Of a stretch of 64,000 nucleotides of DNA, positions 9,811 to 23,292 are shown in pieces (the first letter of the stretch is position 1; the number at the start of each line of letters is the position of its first letter). The position numbers and the translations under genes were made by a program. The DNA is from Kalaharituber pfeilii. Lineage: Eukaryota > Ascomycota > Pezizomycetes > Pezizales > Pezizaceae. Location of the stretch: NCBI GenBank assembly GCA_015179045.1, contig WHUZ01000010.1, positions 1,240,001 to 1,304,000 of the forward strand, given 5' to 3'. The notes beneath the pieces are model-generated. The model saw only the letters and a program-made list of their open reading frames with translations, did not search any database and was not told the origin of the DNA.

Positions 9811-12608
9811 TACTATCTATTGTCTTGTATTATACCTAAAATTATTGCAAACTGTAAGCGCTACACCAAGAGGGTGCTACACTGCATTGGCCTGCAGAGT
9901 ACGCCAAGGCAAGCAAGCCAATTCGCTACCTGTAAAAGCATGCACATGCAATATATTTAATTTCTGCCCGTCCCGATTGCAAAGGGGGGAATGATGGAAG
10001 GAAGAGTAATCCGGGAGCCGGAACTTGAATTGTGGTGGGGCGCATCTAGAAGGGATGACCAGTTGCAACATTCGCTGACTTGCTGACTGATATACCAAAT
10101 TCATACCGGTCGCACAGTGTAATCCCCTTTTCCTACTCTTGTACCACCCTCCCAGCTGTTCTTGTTGCCCAAGCTCGCTGCTCTACCTATGCACGCTGGT
10201 GCCCTTCTCAGCTGGACCTTCTGAACCCCCTCTTCTTCCTTCTCCCGACCCCTGGCTACCAGTTCCACTTGCACCAGTTGCGCCATTGCTCCATGCACCG
10301 GTCACTCCAGTCGCTTTACCACTTTTGGCATTAAAAAAAGATCGTTTGCAGGAAGAAATTTCCCCGTTTTCATTGTGAGCTTAATTTTTTTGGGCTGTAG
10401 CCAAACTCGCAATCATTGTGAGTACAAATTTGATAATACTAATTCCACAAGCTCTTGATGCTGTTTCATATTACTATTAATTGATTTTTCAATAAACGTT
10501 TACGAACCATGGACACAGATAAAGATGGTTTTGTATATGGCATAAGTGTCCTGAAGATGTATAGAAGGTTTTCTCGGGCGGGTGATATGTACATCATTTC
10601 CATATATAGTGATTCCCTTCCTACATCAATATCAATTTGGTAATCTTGGCATGTTACACTTCAGAGGCCTCACATACAAAATACAAAGTTTTCAACTTTA
10701 AATATCTCAACAACGCCTTCATATTTTTCAAGTCTGAAAACGAAGGGTTGTAGAGCGAACGAAATAGTACATATTTTCGGCCTTTAAATTTCAATCAGAT
10801 GTGGTTTGATGATGAAATATAATTTCCAATTTGAGTCCGTAGTAATGGGTTGCAGGGGTCTCTTCTAGCGCTCCACCATATTTTAGACCGTCCGGGGCGA
10901 GGCTAAGGTACTAGCACATACATAGTCCTATCATAGCCATGGCCAGAATTCGCAGGCTATCCTGGAAAATGATGATGTCTCAATGCATGAACATGGTAAC
11001 AGCTGCTGGGTTATTTATGGGTTGCCAAGTTCCACTTTACCTTTTCCTACGTTGGTGCGCAGCTCGAGACTATGCTATGCTACCGTTTGAACGGGAACTG
11101 AAGCCAAGTGCTGTATGCTGTGCTTGAAGCCTTTCGCGTATTTTAGTTTACATAGACCTTGAGTAAGCACAAGGAGCTGCGCCTTCATAATGCGCTTATA
11201 TGCATGAGCTTGTGGAGTGCGGAGGAGCTGGAGTTGTGGGAGGATTGGAATCCACTAAGTATCTCCCTAAACCGGTCGGCGTTAGCAACCATCTTTCGTG
11301 AGTCTTGGCTCGGAATGGCGGACGCTCTTTTGACTTTACGGGAATTGTGGCAGGACGTGGCTGCGTTTAAAATGCTATATTTGAGCGTTAAAAATAGTTT
11401 ACCATTAACGTAATCTACCGTGGGTACGGCGGCCTTGGAACTTGTTCTTGACATCACCGATCTTCGAACCAAGAATGTTGGCCACATAATTGCGCCCTTT
11501 ATGCCACCCCTTAGTTATCCCAGGAACGGTGCGGCGTACTACGGAATGTCAATCTGCGACAACTACCGCTCACTTTAAAGAAAAAGGCACATCGACCGGA
11601 TGAGCTTTGATGAATTGTGGTTGGAATCAAGTAATATAGCCTTGTGCACGCTTGGAAGGTAGTCGGACAAGCGGCAAGTGATAGAATATATGTCGGTTTT
11701 AGAGATGTTGAAGAGGTTGCGGTGACGTGCAAGGGTGCTTGCTAGGGCTAGCTGTTGATGGTCCACATCTGCTGCTGAGCCCGCAAGCTCCCGAGTCACA
11801 ATTGCAATTTGCGCAAGGCCAGCGCCGAACCAGGCCGCGCAAGGCCTAGGAGCAAGCGTGCCCCGGCGCAAGAGCTCTGTTTTGGGCTCTCTCTGCCACG
11901 GCCGGACTCCTCCTTCGCGACATCTAGCTTGCTCCGGCGTGGGATGCTGGGCCGCGAGCGCGACCTGGCGCCGGCCCAGCAACAGCCGCGCGCAGAATTC
12001 TCCACAGAACGCACGACGAGGGCAGGGCATACGTATGCGGTGCCGGGGCGTGTCCCGAAGGCGGCAAGTGCGCTCTTGCATGTGCTGTGCGCTGTGCGAG
12101 GCTTGCCTAGCGGTGCGGCAGATCGGCCCCAAGCAACCTGTGCAGCAAGGGCGCTGCTCTGGGCGCCCGCACCGCCCACTCCGGCCGGCATCACATCACA
12201 TCACCTCCCCCCTCCCCCCTCCTCCCGCTGCCCTCAGCACCCTCCAGCCCTCGCACCGCTCTCCCACCGCGCTGCTTCCCAGCTGCTCGCACCTGCCGCT
12301 CGTTTGTTCATGGGCTTTCTGCTGCACGTCCTGCTTGCTCTTGCTCTTGCTCTTGCTCTTGCTCTTGCTCTCTGCACCCCGTCCCATCCACTCGCTTGAT
12401 CGCTCTTCCAGGCCCCAGCTGCTGGCACACGACCGTACAAGTAGCCACATCTCCTCTCCCCAGGGCCATTCGGCGGCCTTCTCCTGCGGACTCCCGCAGC
12501 TGTGCCCCGCACGCAATCCCCAGGCCACCGCAACTTGGTGAACCAAGCATCCTACCAAAAAAGGCAACGTAGCGAACACTTCAACGGCCCACAAAGTTAG
12601 CCTTTCTG
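9811..12608. other. Intergenic region upstream of CAF120
   Basis: The first part is AT-rich with no convincing gene. At 10.94-11.58 kb both strands have frames of 60-100 codons with protein-like composition but no recognised domain, possibly a decayed gene. From about 11.8 to 12.55 kb the DNA becomes GC- and CT-rich, with CTTGCT repeats at about 12334-12369. This is likely the promoter and leader of CAF120, and its long frames on both strands are composition artefacts. Confidence 0.4.
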
Positions 12609-15600
12609 ATGGCTCCATCAAAAGGTACCAACACCAAGAGTTTCCCCCCTTCCAAAAAAAAAAAAAAAAAAAAAAAAGAAAGAAAGAAAGAAAGAAAGAA
12701 AGAAGAACGAACAAGAATTCCTGATGTTTATAATTCCCTTGAGGCTTCCGCCCCCATTTCAAGCTGACGGTGGACTGTAGTCTTTTCTCTGTCGTCACTC
12801 AGAGGAGGCTCATCCTCAAATAGGAAGACAGCATCATCTTCGCCATCAACTCCATCCCCTGTTGCACCGGTCCCCGCAAAAGGTCTCCACCAGAGCTCTT
12901 GGTCACGGCCACCTTCCCGGGCTATATCCTCTGCACAACCGACGTTGGGCGAGTCCAGTAATAATGAAACGCCGCCCGAATTACTGCCAATATTCTCATA
13001 TCTCAGCAGTCAATCAAAAAAGCTTTACACCGAAGGATACTTCCTAAAGCTAACCGACCTTAATCCAGGCATGTGGCTTTCATGGCAGGGAATTCATTCA
13101 TTATGTAGGCTAACTGTACGGATTAGATGGGAAACCACATGCGGACCGCCAGTGGCTGGAATGCTTCGCACAGCTGGTGGGGACAGTACTTTCTCTCTGG
13201 GATGCTGCGGCTTTAGATGCTGCCGGTGAGGATGGTGAAGTGGTCCCGACGTTCTTAAACCTGACCGATGCATCTATAAAAATGGTTCGCAATCCCTTGC
13301 AATCATGATTTTTTCAAAAGGACTACTTCTTACCAGATTATCACAGATTGAGAATCTTCCTACAAAAGCCTCTGATTCGCCAGCTCTCAGAAATGTTCTT
13401 AGTGTTTCTACGGCGGGAAAAAACCGCTACCTTTTTCACTTCAATAGTCACCACTCACTCATACAATGGACAGCGGGTATCAGATTGGCACTTTTCGAAT
13501 TGGCAACCCTGCAGGAGGCATACACAGGGGCATTGATTGGTAGCAAAGCAAAAGCAATCAACGGGATCACGAACCTTATGGAGAGAACGAGATTTAAATA
13601 TGAGGATTGGGCAAGAGTTCGCTTTGCCGCGGGGGAGCCATGGAAGAAGTATTGGACGGTTATTTCACCACCCGAAGAAAAGGCTTACCAAAAATGGAAG
13701 AAAGAAATGAAGAAAGGAAAACATCCGAAGCAGCCGCTAGAGCTTGGAAATATCAAGTTTTATCTAACGAAGAAAACCAAAAAGGTCGAGCCTTTGGCCA
13801 CAATCACAAAAGCGTATTGTTGCTACGCTGTTTATCCGCAGAGTGAGGCGTTGATAGAACATTCAACGTTGGTTAAAGTTGAAGGCATGATAACTCATCA
13901 TAACACAACAGAGCCACGAGAGGGATTCGTGTTTATCATGCCAGATACTCATCCTAGTGTGTCCGGCTTTGAGATGATGGTTCGCTGGTTAATTCCAGCC
14001 TTCGATGCATTTCATTTGTATGGTCGACCAGAGAGACTTGCGGCGGACGTCATGGACATGAGAAGTCTGATGTTTGCTATGCCACGCGAGGCCAAGTATG
14101 GATATCTGGAGGTCGCCGATGTGGCACACCTGATATCGGCGGAGAGTTCGAAGATCGTATCTGAGGCAGAGTGGAGAAAGAAACTGAAGGAGTTAACACT
14201 TACAAAAATGCAAACTGTAGGGAAAGGTACTAGGAATAGTTTTCCAATTCAGCCCAGAGCAGCCGCCCCCCCGTTCGATGACAATAGGTCTGCAAATTCA
14301 TCTCCTGCTGTGCCATATCCACCTGCAAACGCCCCAATGAATTCACCCGGTCTACCTGGTGGGCATCAGCGATCATTGTCAGAAGCGCAGGGGTACATGA
14401 ACCAACACCACAACCGTGCTTCAAACGGTTACCCTCCTTATGGGCGACCATCTACCGGATCACCTCCACAACTCCATGGAAGTGCGTTCGCTTCTCCACA
14501 GATCGTAGCTAGCGAAAACCCCAGTGACAGCGACGACACAGATATGCTCTCTAGTACCAAGACCCGCGCATTACGGCCCGCACAGCTTGAATTGCCAGAA
14601 GATATCCCTGTTACCCCAAATATGGCCCATACTCCGAGTTCACGGCCGCCACATCCGTTGCCTCCAACCCCGGGATATACTTCACGAATGTCAATTTCAA
14701 CAATGAATGCTTTAGTACACGGCTCGGCAGCTGGCATGGAGTCTCGAGAGGGTAGGGACCGTAATAGCGGCTCAGATATTGCGGAAGAATATGAACCACC
14801 CTCTAGAGAGTCGCACGAGAGTAATATGTTTGAGAGTTTGCCATCTTACCGAAATCAAGGGGTGGCGCAATATTCGGCGGTTGACCGCCAAGGAGAATAT
14901 GGTCAAAATAGCCCCAGAATTGCTTCTCGGGACGGGAACCGGAGTTATACCCCTTCACCCCATCACCCACTCCCACGCCCCCCTTCGCAATCCGCTGTAA
15001 ATTCACATGTAACAGTGTATGACTCGTCGGACTCATATGGGGTCCGTTCAAATCACCGCTCCTTTTCTCCGCAGCCCAGAGTCACCGAAGGACGGGTATT
15101 CAACTCAATAGGCGCTAAATCCAGCCCAACAACACTTAAGCTCCCTCAATCTGATGAACAAAAGCGATTTTCATGGGAGCTAGAGAGATCAGGTGAATTA
15201 GAAAAGTCCCGATCTCCTCCCCCTTTGGTATTGAATGAAGCTTCATCATCGATGACTCCATTACCTTCCCCTCCAATCCCAGCCAAAATACCATTAAAGG
15301 TCCATAATGCGCCCCAACCGCCGTCTCTAAAAACTGACATATTCAACAAGTCTACTGCTTCCTATAGGCCATCAGCGACTGATACACCTCAATCGACAGA
15401 TAGCGTTGGAAGTCTTGCAAATCATATCATTAACCCAGAAGCGCTTAACAGAGTTTCACAGAGATTCAGTCAACCCGGAAAGGCAACTCCTGATGGCACG
15501 AGCCCTGTAAGAAGGGGCAGTAGTCACAGCGGAAGTGAATATGAAGATGATTCAGTTGATGACTACGCCAGCAGTACTGATGTTGAATCCGAGATGGCAA

Positions 15601-16688
15601 AGATACCACCAAGAAAAGAGGGTGCGAGAACTGGTGTGATGAAAACTGTGGGGCAAAAAATGGTGGAGGACGTTGTAGTAGGTGATAGTCACTATAAACC
15701 AGTGGCCTCCACACATCAGCAGCCAGATGTCACTTCAGACATACCCAAGATTGATTTTGGAAGGACCTATAGTCATGGAAGAAGTCTATCCACTGAGCTC
15801 ATCAGCACTGCTGATCATCACCGAAGATCAAGTCAGCATAACGTGGAAAGCCAAGTGACCGTTGCAAGCCAAAGTCGAAATTCTTCTGGAGGAATACCCA
15901 ACGCTATTGACGAAGGCAAGAGGATTAGCAACCTTCGACAACACTCCTCCCCTGAGCCTAGCGTCACGGGGGATTTCAAAACTCTACAAGGGCCGGATAA
16001 TAGTAGGCAGGTTTCTGGAGGTCGGCATATTCCGTGGCAACCAGGTCTTGTGCAGCAGAATTCGGGTAATAGAGCATCCGTTCGAGCGGAGACGCCTGAG
16101 CGTTTTGTTGCTGAGCAGGCCGCCGCTGCAAAACAGCAAACTCAAATCAGAAATCGTTACTTGCATTCCAGGCGCCCATCACGAAACGCATCTGCAGAAC
16201 AAATGCCAAGGCCAGCTTCAAGGGTTGGAAACACCGCCTTTTCAACGCATGGGCTCATATCGGCTGCGGACGTATCTTCTCATCTCTCAGCCCGTGAACA
16301 AGAGTATATTGCACGGAAAACAGGTACTACCTTATTACAGATGGATACGGCAGATTTAAGGAAACAACCGTCCCATCAAGCTGGGCTGCTTGGGGCGTTA
16401 GAAGCGAGAGAAAGGGAAAAGCAGGACATGAAGAGTGCCACTGTCCAGCAGGCCTTGGCCCAAAGACAACTTCACGTTAGAACCTTGAGTTCATCTAGCC
16501 GAGCACCTAGCGATTCTTTCGGTCGAGCAATGGGTCAACAGGCTCAGCAGGTCCAACACGTTCCGCAACTTCAGCAAAATGCTTTTTTGCAAAATCAGTG
16601 GCAACAGGAACACAATTTCCAACCGCCGACAAACTATAATTATGGTAATAGCACTCCAGGGGGCTTTGGACAATACAACGGACGCTAA
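12609..16688 (+). CDS. CAF120: CCR4-NOT associated PH-domain protein CAF120
   Basis: Four exons: 12609-12624, 12781-13068, 13127-13284, 13347-16688; 1267 residues. CAF120 associates with the CCR4-NOT complex in mRNA turnover and transcription. A Ser/Pro-rich N-terminus is followed by the conserved block LLPIFSYLSSQSKKLYTEGY and the first PH-like region (LVGTVLSLWDAAALDAAGED, FLNLTDASIKM, NRYLFHFNS..QWTAGIRLA). A second PH-like domain (FKYEDWARVRF, GEPWKKYWTVISP, FIMPDTHPSVSGFEMMVRWL) ends by about residue 450. The remaining two thirds is disordered and rich in Ser, Pro and Gln. Intron 2 (13069-13126) is a GC-AG intron: only CAG|GCATGT keeps the frame through DLNP-DGKPHADRQW. The 16-nt first exon is the least certain part; its phase fits, and a CTGAC branch site precedes the acceptor at 12780. 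Intron 1 holds a poly(A) and GAAA repeat. Confidence 0.88.
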
Positions 16689-17563
16689 ACTGAGGAGTTT
16701 TCTTTCCTTATTTCCTGCTGTGTTTGCCATCCTTCTACTTCTTTCTCTTTAATTTTTTCTTTTTTCTTTTATTGTGGAACCGGTGTCAGGGACTCAACAT
16801 AGAACTTCTTGTTTGTTACTTTTTCTTTTCTTTCTTTCCTTTCTTTTTTTCGTTCACTCCTGATTTCACTGGAGAATCAATATTGTTTGAACGTAATTTT
16901 ACTCGCCGGTTAATTCCCTCTATTTGTGTTTCCGTACTTTCCATTTTCCTTCCATTAATTAATATATATTGAGCTTCCTTAGGTTTTCATCTTTATTGAA
17001 AAGTATTATATACGGGGAAAATATATCCATGAATCATTACCTCGTTGCGCGGTGCTATTCTTGATGATTGCTCAGTAGAGTTCTACATGCATGTGGCTAA
17101 TGGATTGGGCATGGATCTGCGAAAATTGTCATTACCCTCAATCGAACAGGATTTACTTATCACTTGGAATATTTTCCTCGACACTGTAATCAGAACAGAA
17201 TATTTGTCAGTGAGATGAGTATGCAATGCAAGCTGGCTTGATTCTTTCAGTAGTGGCATGTAAGTGAGTTGCCGGCATTTCTTTGTCTAAGTTGCTGCTA
17301 ATCACTCAACAACGGTTTCTAGGAGAGTCTCTTTGTTTATCCCCAATTGACCAAACTCCTTTGCTCTAATTACCAACAAAGAGGGGCATGAAAAATTTAG
17401 CTTGGTATATAGAGTGAGCTCTCACATGTCTCTCACTTGAATGCCGATGCTCCATGCCAATCATCCACAAACAACCGTATTGTGTATACGGACAACGGGA
17501 TCACAGTTAAGCTCGAAAGTCCATCACAACATCTGTAGTGAGAGACCACTAATTCTTTATATT
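16689..17563. other. Intergenic region, CAF120 3' end to F-box gene
   Basis: T-rich sequence directly after the CAF120 stop is typical of a fungal 3' UTR. No coding frame or RNA gene is evident. The last few hundred bases probably hold the promoter of the F-box-like gene. Confidence 0.4.
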
Positions 17564-20137
17564 ATGGCGAACGGAAACCGGAATTCTGCTGCACTATTGC
17601 AAGCGTTCCCACCACAGCTACTGTGGGAAATTGCAAAGTATCTAGGCCAAACAAGCCAGCACAGGTTCTATCGCACATGTCGACCCATCTGGAGGAGTCT
17701 TGCTCCATTTGTCTGGCGTACAGTTATCCTTGCGCCAGACCCGGATTGGGTTGATGAGGATCTGGACAACTTGTATCCTGGGGTTGTGCGAAGAGGGTTT
17801 TATCGGACAGGGAGGCTGTTGAGGGCATTCCAGGACTTTACTGGTGACATGAGACATTCCACATATTGTCGAACCCTCGTCATAGGTGAAGTTGTATACG
17901 ATGAGCACATGCAGTTACTTTTCGATCTGTTTCGCTTTGCAACAGAGGTCAGAATATACTTTGGCAACTTTCTGGAATATGAAAGACTGGCAACGGGGCC
18001 AGAAGCCGCCGGCTTTAGGATGCTCCCTGTCCCCCGGCCGATTCGAAGAGGGCATAAGCCCAACTCTTTATTCGAAAGCGTAGCAATGGGCCTTAGCTAC
18101 TTGAATTCAGGTTGGAACGCGCAATCTATCACGCAGCTCACAATTGAGCCTGAGGCGCACCTGTATCCACACTATGACGATCTTCGCAGTCAGCTTCCGC
18201 GCGATATTCAAGATGCATATCGTCTCGGCAATTACAATATTTATGCTTGGTTCACTGCATTTCCTAATATTTCCAAGCTGTCGTGTCAGTCTTGGTTCCT
18301 GGAGCTGTTATTCAGGGGTTGTTACTTGCAGGACTACACTGGGGACGTTGCAGAGGACGTCAGGGATCGCATCAACGCTCTAGGCATTGGTGGATTGTCA
18401 ATAATCGAATACTGGCCCAACCTCAAAGCCTTATATATATCGAGCTACCAAAGAGAGTACAGTGAGAGAACATTGACTCAAGATGATTCAATTGTTCATC
18501 GTTGTGTGTGGACTTTCCTGTGCATCTTCCGATCACTCAAGGTCATTCGCTGTCGCGAGGGACGCTGGAAGCGGCTACACAGGTATGTAGGAGGGTTTGA
18601 CGTCGGGCGGCGAATTGAAAATTTGGTAAGCCTGGCAGCCTTGAAGATATGCCAGCAGCGGAAAGATTGGGATGTAGACATCGAGAAGTTTGAAATCAAC
18701 CTGGTCGATCTCGGAACCCTTTCGAGAAGAAATGTGCAAAGCCCGCCCCGCGAGATACTGGAATGTCCACCACGGCCGTACCTCACTTCGACAAAGGATA
18801 TTTCGGACCTCCTGTTATGGATGAGAACTATAGGGTGGTCCGGATACGTGCGAATCCCCGACACAACAGACTATATGACGGGCGTCACATACCCTGGGGG
18901 GAATCCCGAAAGTCCGTGGGTGGAAGAAGTCCAGAGGCTTGGAGCTGGCATGAGCCGGCCGGAACATTTGGTGCATCCAGATTACCTTGAATGGAACACA
19001 CTCGGCCCGAGCCTGGATATGCTGACGCTGCTCAGGCGATATATTGATTGTCTCCAGTATATAAGCCAGTGGCACAAGCTAAGGGTCGGCCTTCATATAA
19101 GTTTGGAGCACAGCAAACACAGGGGTCCTTTCCATATGTCTCCGCGTTCTCTATCACCAGCTACAGTATGTGCAACTTCTCGATTCTCTGCCGCTTTCCA
19201 ATGCTAACAGAGGCTGAAATTGTAGTATGATTCGCGCCCGGGACAATTCATCGCATACTATCTCAACTACCTCGATGGGCTCTCCATAACAACAGATAAC
19301 TTCTCACAGATGATTCAAGCCATAGACGATCTCAAAAACATGGCAACATCCATCTCGCTCAACTGTCTCGAGACCGAGATACGATACCCGTCACCGGAAG
19401 AGATTCGGGAGCCGGAAATCCGTGTTACTCACCATCTGCGTAATAGTGATGCTTGGCTCATGCTTTCGCAGATGCCTCGATTGGAGGACCTCACATTGGT
19501 AAATTATCTTACAACTTTCACTGCTCCTTCCCATCTGCACCATTATCGGCCCCCAGAGAGAGATGAGCTTGAGAGACAATTCGAAAGCTTTCCTCGCTCT
19601 CTCAAAAGGCTTAATTTGGTTGGACATTGCATCTACCAGCAACACGCCGATGACGATTCCGAGGCATTTACCTGGAATGACCGTCGGCGAGAAATGCGAA
19701 GTCAGTTTATCCAAAGCTTATGGCCTGACGAACTGGACGAGCGAGTACGACAGCACAAGACAAATATCGATTGGCTACGTTTCACGTTCCTTGGGGGCGG
19801 AAATGAAGCTGATATCGCTGCAGCTGCGGACGAAAGGAAAGTCGATTTTATCGTTGAGAAGCAGGGCGTCAAAGCCGCACAACGTACGCGCAAAGACTAC
19901 GAAACTTGGGACGATATTGACATGTGGAAGGATGTGGAAACGAAGGATTGGAGAATCTGGCCTGACAGTAACGTTGACGTTCAGCGCAGGACCTACACGA
20001 ATGCGGAACAGCAGCAAGGGTACTGGAAGTTGATGTATTGGCTGAAGATGCTGTATCCTACTAGGGAAGATCCGTTCTTTGATGAGAGAGTTGGCCTTAT
20101 GGATGCGCCTGCTTTACTTAGGGCTAGGAATGCTTGA
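17564..20137 (+). CDS. F-box-like protein of unknown substrate
   Basis: Two exons, 17564-19165 and 19226-20137, give 837 residues; the 60-nt intron has donor GTATGTGC, a GCTAAC branch site and acceptor TTGTAG. The N-terminus (about residues 10-45) resembles an F-box: FPPQLLWEIAKYL, a CRPIWRSLAPFVWRTV stretch and conserved spacing. F-box proteins bind SKP1 and recruit substrates to SCF ubiquitin ligases. The rest is a long region with many Leu and Trp residues and no catalytic motif, like many fungal F-box proteins with diverged leucine-rich repeats. An upstream in-frame extension to 17441 lacks its own good ATG context, and I chose the ATG just before the F-box. Confidence 0.65.
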
Positions 20138-21216
20138 TTTTTTTTTTAAGAAGGAAAAAAAAAAAAAAAGGATCAAGTCTGATTGTGGGGTTTGGATTTG
20201 TAAACTTTCTTCTGACTTTGTGTTTTTGTTTTTTTCCCCTTGTAACTGTTATTCTTTTGTACTGGGAATTCACAAAATATACCGGAATACATCTTGTGTT
20301 AGCGTTAGTGTACAGGATTTAGATGCGCAGTGAATCGTTTCTGCACATTACCCTGAAAAGAACTTGAAAACCCTTTCTAGCGCATGCTTTTGATGAGAAC
20401 AGCACTTTTTAATAAGTTACGATGACCAATTGCAAGTAAAGCTTTGGCATTTTGATAAATATATATATTATACACGGTCGTAGTAATAGGTCCGAAGCAA
20501 ACTACCAAGTTAAATAAGGTATATTAGGGGTATAGGATAATTTCAAGATCCAAATATTCTTTTCCTTTTTCCTTTGATGGAAGCAAGAAAGGATAAAATC
20601 CATTCGCGCAACGAAAGCGAAGATGGTTACATATATATTTGGTAAGAAAAAGGAATAATGTGCTGTATATTTGTTGTAATTCCAGGTGTGAATTTGCTCG
20701 TAACATCTAGCTGCCGCTACTGAACAAACACAAACAAAACAAAGAAAAGCTAATGCGCAGCCCGGACTTAAAACGTTACAAAAGTTAAGAAAACAACAAT
20801 AAAAGCAAACTATATTAACTACTGCATATATATCTACAAAAAGTCCTGCCTCTTCTCTCGAAAAGCCCGTCTCTCAAATTCCCCATGGTATCATAGACAG
20901 AAATTGCTCTTTTGTGGTACAAGCGTTGACATAGCAAGTCAGTTATATATGGCCCTTAGGATATCCAGCATCTGAGTAAGAAATGTATCTCTCACCACCC
21001 CCCGCCTGCCCGGTAATGAGGAGGACCTGTTGGGTTCGTAGCAAAAAAAAAAGACTCCAATATTAGTACTACGGTTTGATAGAGTGGAGCCAGGGAGTAG
21101 GCTTCAATGTCCACCCTGATCGCACTCTGTCCTTTTTCCATTTTATTCTTCCTTCGCTCTTCCTGCTTCCGCCTCCCCTGATCCAGTGTGACTCTCAAGT
21201 TCTGGGGTGTAATTCT
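20138..21216. other. Intergenic region between convergent genes
   Basis: This holds the 3' ends of the F-box-like gene and of VMA16. It is AT-rich with short poly(A) and TA tracts, and no gene was recognised. Confidence 0.4.
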
Positions 21217-22211
21217 TTATGCAGAAAACTCCTCTGCCTTCCCGGACACCAGTAGCCCAATAATCAATCCAAATAGCCCCAGGACACTCCCGAAAATCTC
21301 TACCACAAGAATCTTCACAAAAAGCGACGGATCCGAAGCGTCGGCGAGCGCCGCAGCAGAGCCGGTGATTCCGACAGCGATACCGCAGACCATGTTGCAG
21401 ACACCGACGGTGAGGCCGCCCCAGAAGAGGGCGTAACCGGTGTAGTAGTTTTTGAATTGGTAAAGCTCGGGGCCGGTAATTTCATTGAGTTTGGCGGAGA
21501 AGACAATGCCTATTGGGAGAGCGAACGGGTGGGTTAGTTCTATAGGGTAGTTGGGGTTTGTAGGGAATGCGTACTCATGATAACGCCGTAGATAGCGACA
21601 ACTTCGCAAAAGATGATAGAAATCAAGTTCTTGGTTCGGATCCGAGGGGCTTTGACACCTCCACCTATTATACTAGTTCCAGTGACGAATATTCCCCTAC
21701 GTGGAAGAAAGCATATAACTCCAATCAGCTATGGATCTTTCTCCCAGTTGCATATCATCTGGTCTTCGGGTCCTGTACGCACCACGCAGCTCCGACGACA
21801 CTGAGTCCTATACACAGCGCAATACCCAACGATGCCCACGTGTATGGCGATGTCTCCTCGAGAAATCGTCCAATCTATCGCACGGCACCCATCGGGGTAA
21901 CAAGTCAACTCTAAGTCCCTACGTCCGTGACGAACACCTTGCGCCGGGAATGTAACATCGATTTCAACATAGATGGGTGGGCTGGAAAGTGGAGCAGGCG
22001 GGGTTGAAATGGAAGGGGAAGGATTGGGCTAACATTGAAGTCCTCTCCGGCACCGGTGAAGAGCATATCTATCCGTCCAGGGCGGCCATTGTTAGCAAAT
22101 GCAGACATCCATCTCCAAGCTCCGGGAAGAAGGGTTGCGAAACGTACAGGCTCCGACAATCAGTGTCGCGGAAGCGACGCCCGTGGGGGCGGCATAGCTA
22201 TAGTATCCCAT
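21217..22211 (-). CDS. VMA16: Vacuolar H+-ATPase proteolipid subunit c''
   Basis: Five exons on the minus strand: 22148-22211, 22034-22068, 21783-21874, 21575-21696, 21217-21509; 201 residues, close to the family length. Subunit c'' is part of the membrane rotor of the V-ATPase that acidifies vacuoles and other organelles. Hallmarks are [60 protein letters not shown] (the Glu in FCEVV is the expected proton-carrying residue) and, at the end, [18 protein letters not shown] and [19 protein letters not shown]. The start at 22211 has an in-frame stop two codons upstream. All introns are GT-AG. Confidence 0.9.
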
Positions 22212-23292
22212 GGCTTATGGTAATTATTTGCACCTTTTCGTCTCCGCCGGGGTTGAGGAGGTAATGGAGCGGTGTGGATGTCTGCTGGGGTGGGCGGAGC
22301 GTGACGGTTGGGGAGTTTTGGTTGCTTTCCTGCGATCTTCCAGGACGGGCTGTTGACGCAACCGAGCTAGCGCTTCCGCTACTATGGGGCGACATTTGGT
22401 TCGATGACTAAGCACTCCATTTACATGGGTACATGCACGTTGTGCCCCATAGTATGATATGCAGCGAGTTTGAAGGTATTCTACCCACCTCCGTTCTCCC
22501 ACAGCTACCACTCTGCCACTCCCACTGCCCGCACTGCTGCTACTGCTGCTGCTAGTGTGGTCTTGGCATAACTTCAGGCGCTATTAATCGCGCTTTGGTG
22601 CAATATTGGTATTACTACTAATTTTATCTATTTATTTTAGTTGCGCTTTAGAGCGTTGAAGTTGGGGCGCAATTTACTCCGCGTACAGATGTCCCCAACC
22701 ATAGTGTTTAGGAGCTAGTATGCTTGGCGGCTGCTCGCCAGCCTTAAGTGGCTAGGGGCCTTGGCATAGGACCAGTCTCAAGTTGCATTTCAAGCTATGC
22801 GATGAGTGCATATGCTGCATATGTCACGAGGCAGTGTTCTGCGACTTTTTTGTGCTCAGGCACCGCACCCCAGCCTCAGGTACCGCAACATTTCCTGTCC
22901 ATCATCCGGTGGCCCCCATCGCCACCACTCCTACTCTCGAACTCGGTATCCTTCTCCTCGGTGTGTACGTCGCCTTCTATAGGACCGCCAACTAAATAAC
23001 TTTGTCTAAGCTGCGCAGCGCGACGTCTGCCTGCAGTGGATCAAGCTCGACATCGGTGAACAAGGAGCTCGAGGCAACAGCTCCCGTGCCCTGTGTTAAC
23101 TTTCGTCAAACTCCAGCAGCACAACTACTATTATCAACCATTACAACCACGTCTCTTCCGTCCGCATCCATCCACTTGTGTCAATCGTAATCTTTGTCGG
23201 CGGCACTGAGCTCATCGCAAATACTAAGCCACATCACATCCAAAAGCCAAAGACCCCCGTCAAGCGCACGATCACCTCTTCACATACCGACC
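22212..23292. promoter_or_regulatory. Divergent intergenic region VMA16 / TOA2
   Basis: A 1.08 kb spacer between two divergently transcribed genes, so it must hold both promoters. It has open frames on both strands but none with domain content or plausible splicing. Confidence 0.45.

Noticed and set aside
11159..11770. Protein-like frames on both strands around 11.2-11.8 kb
   Set aside because: Neither strand gives a continuous gene, a splice model or a known family; possible relic, but not supportable.
11796..12798. Overlapping frames of 130-227 codons on both strands upstream of CAF120
   Set aside because: Low-complexity Pro, Ser, Leu and Ala sequence with CTTGCT repeats; the frames end before or inside CAF120 intron 1 and match nothing.
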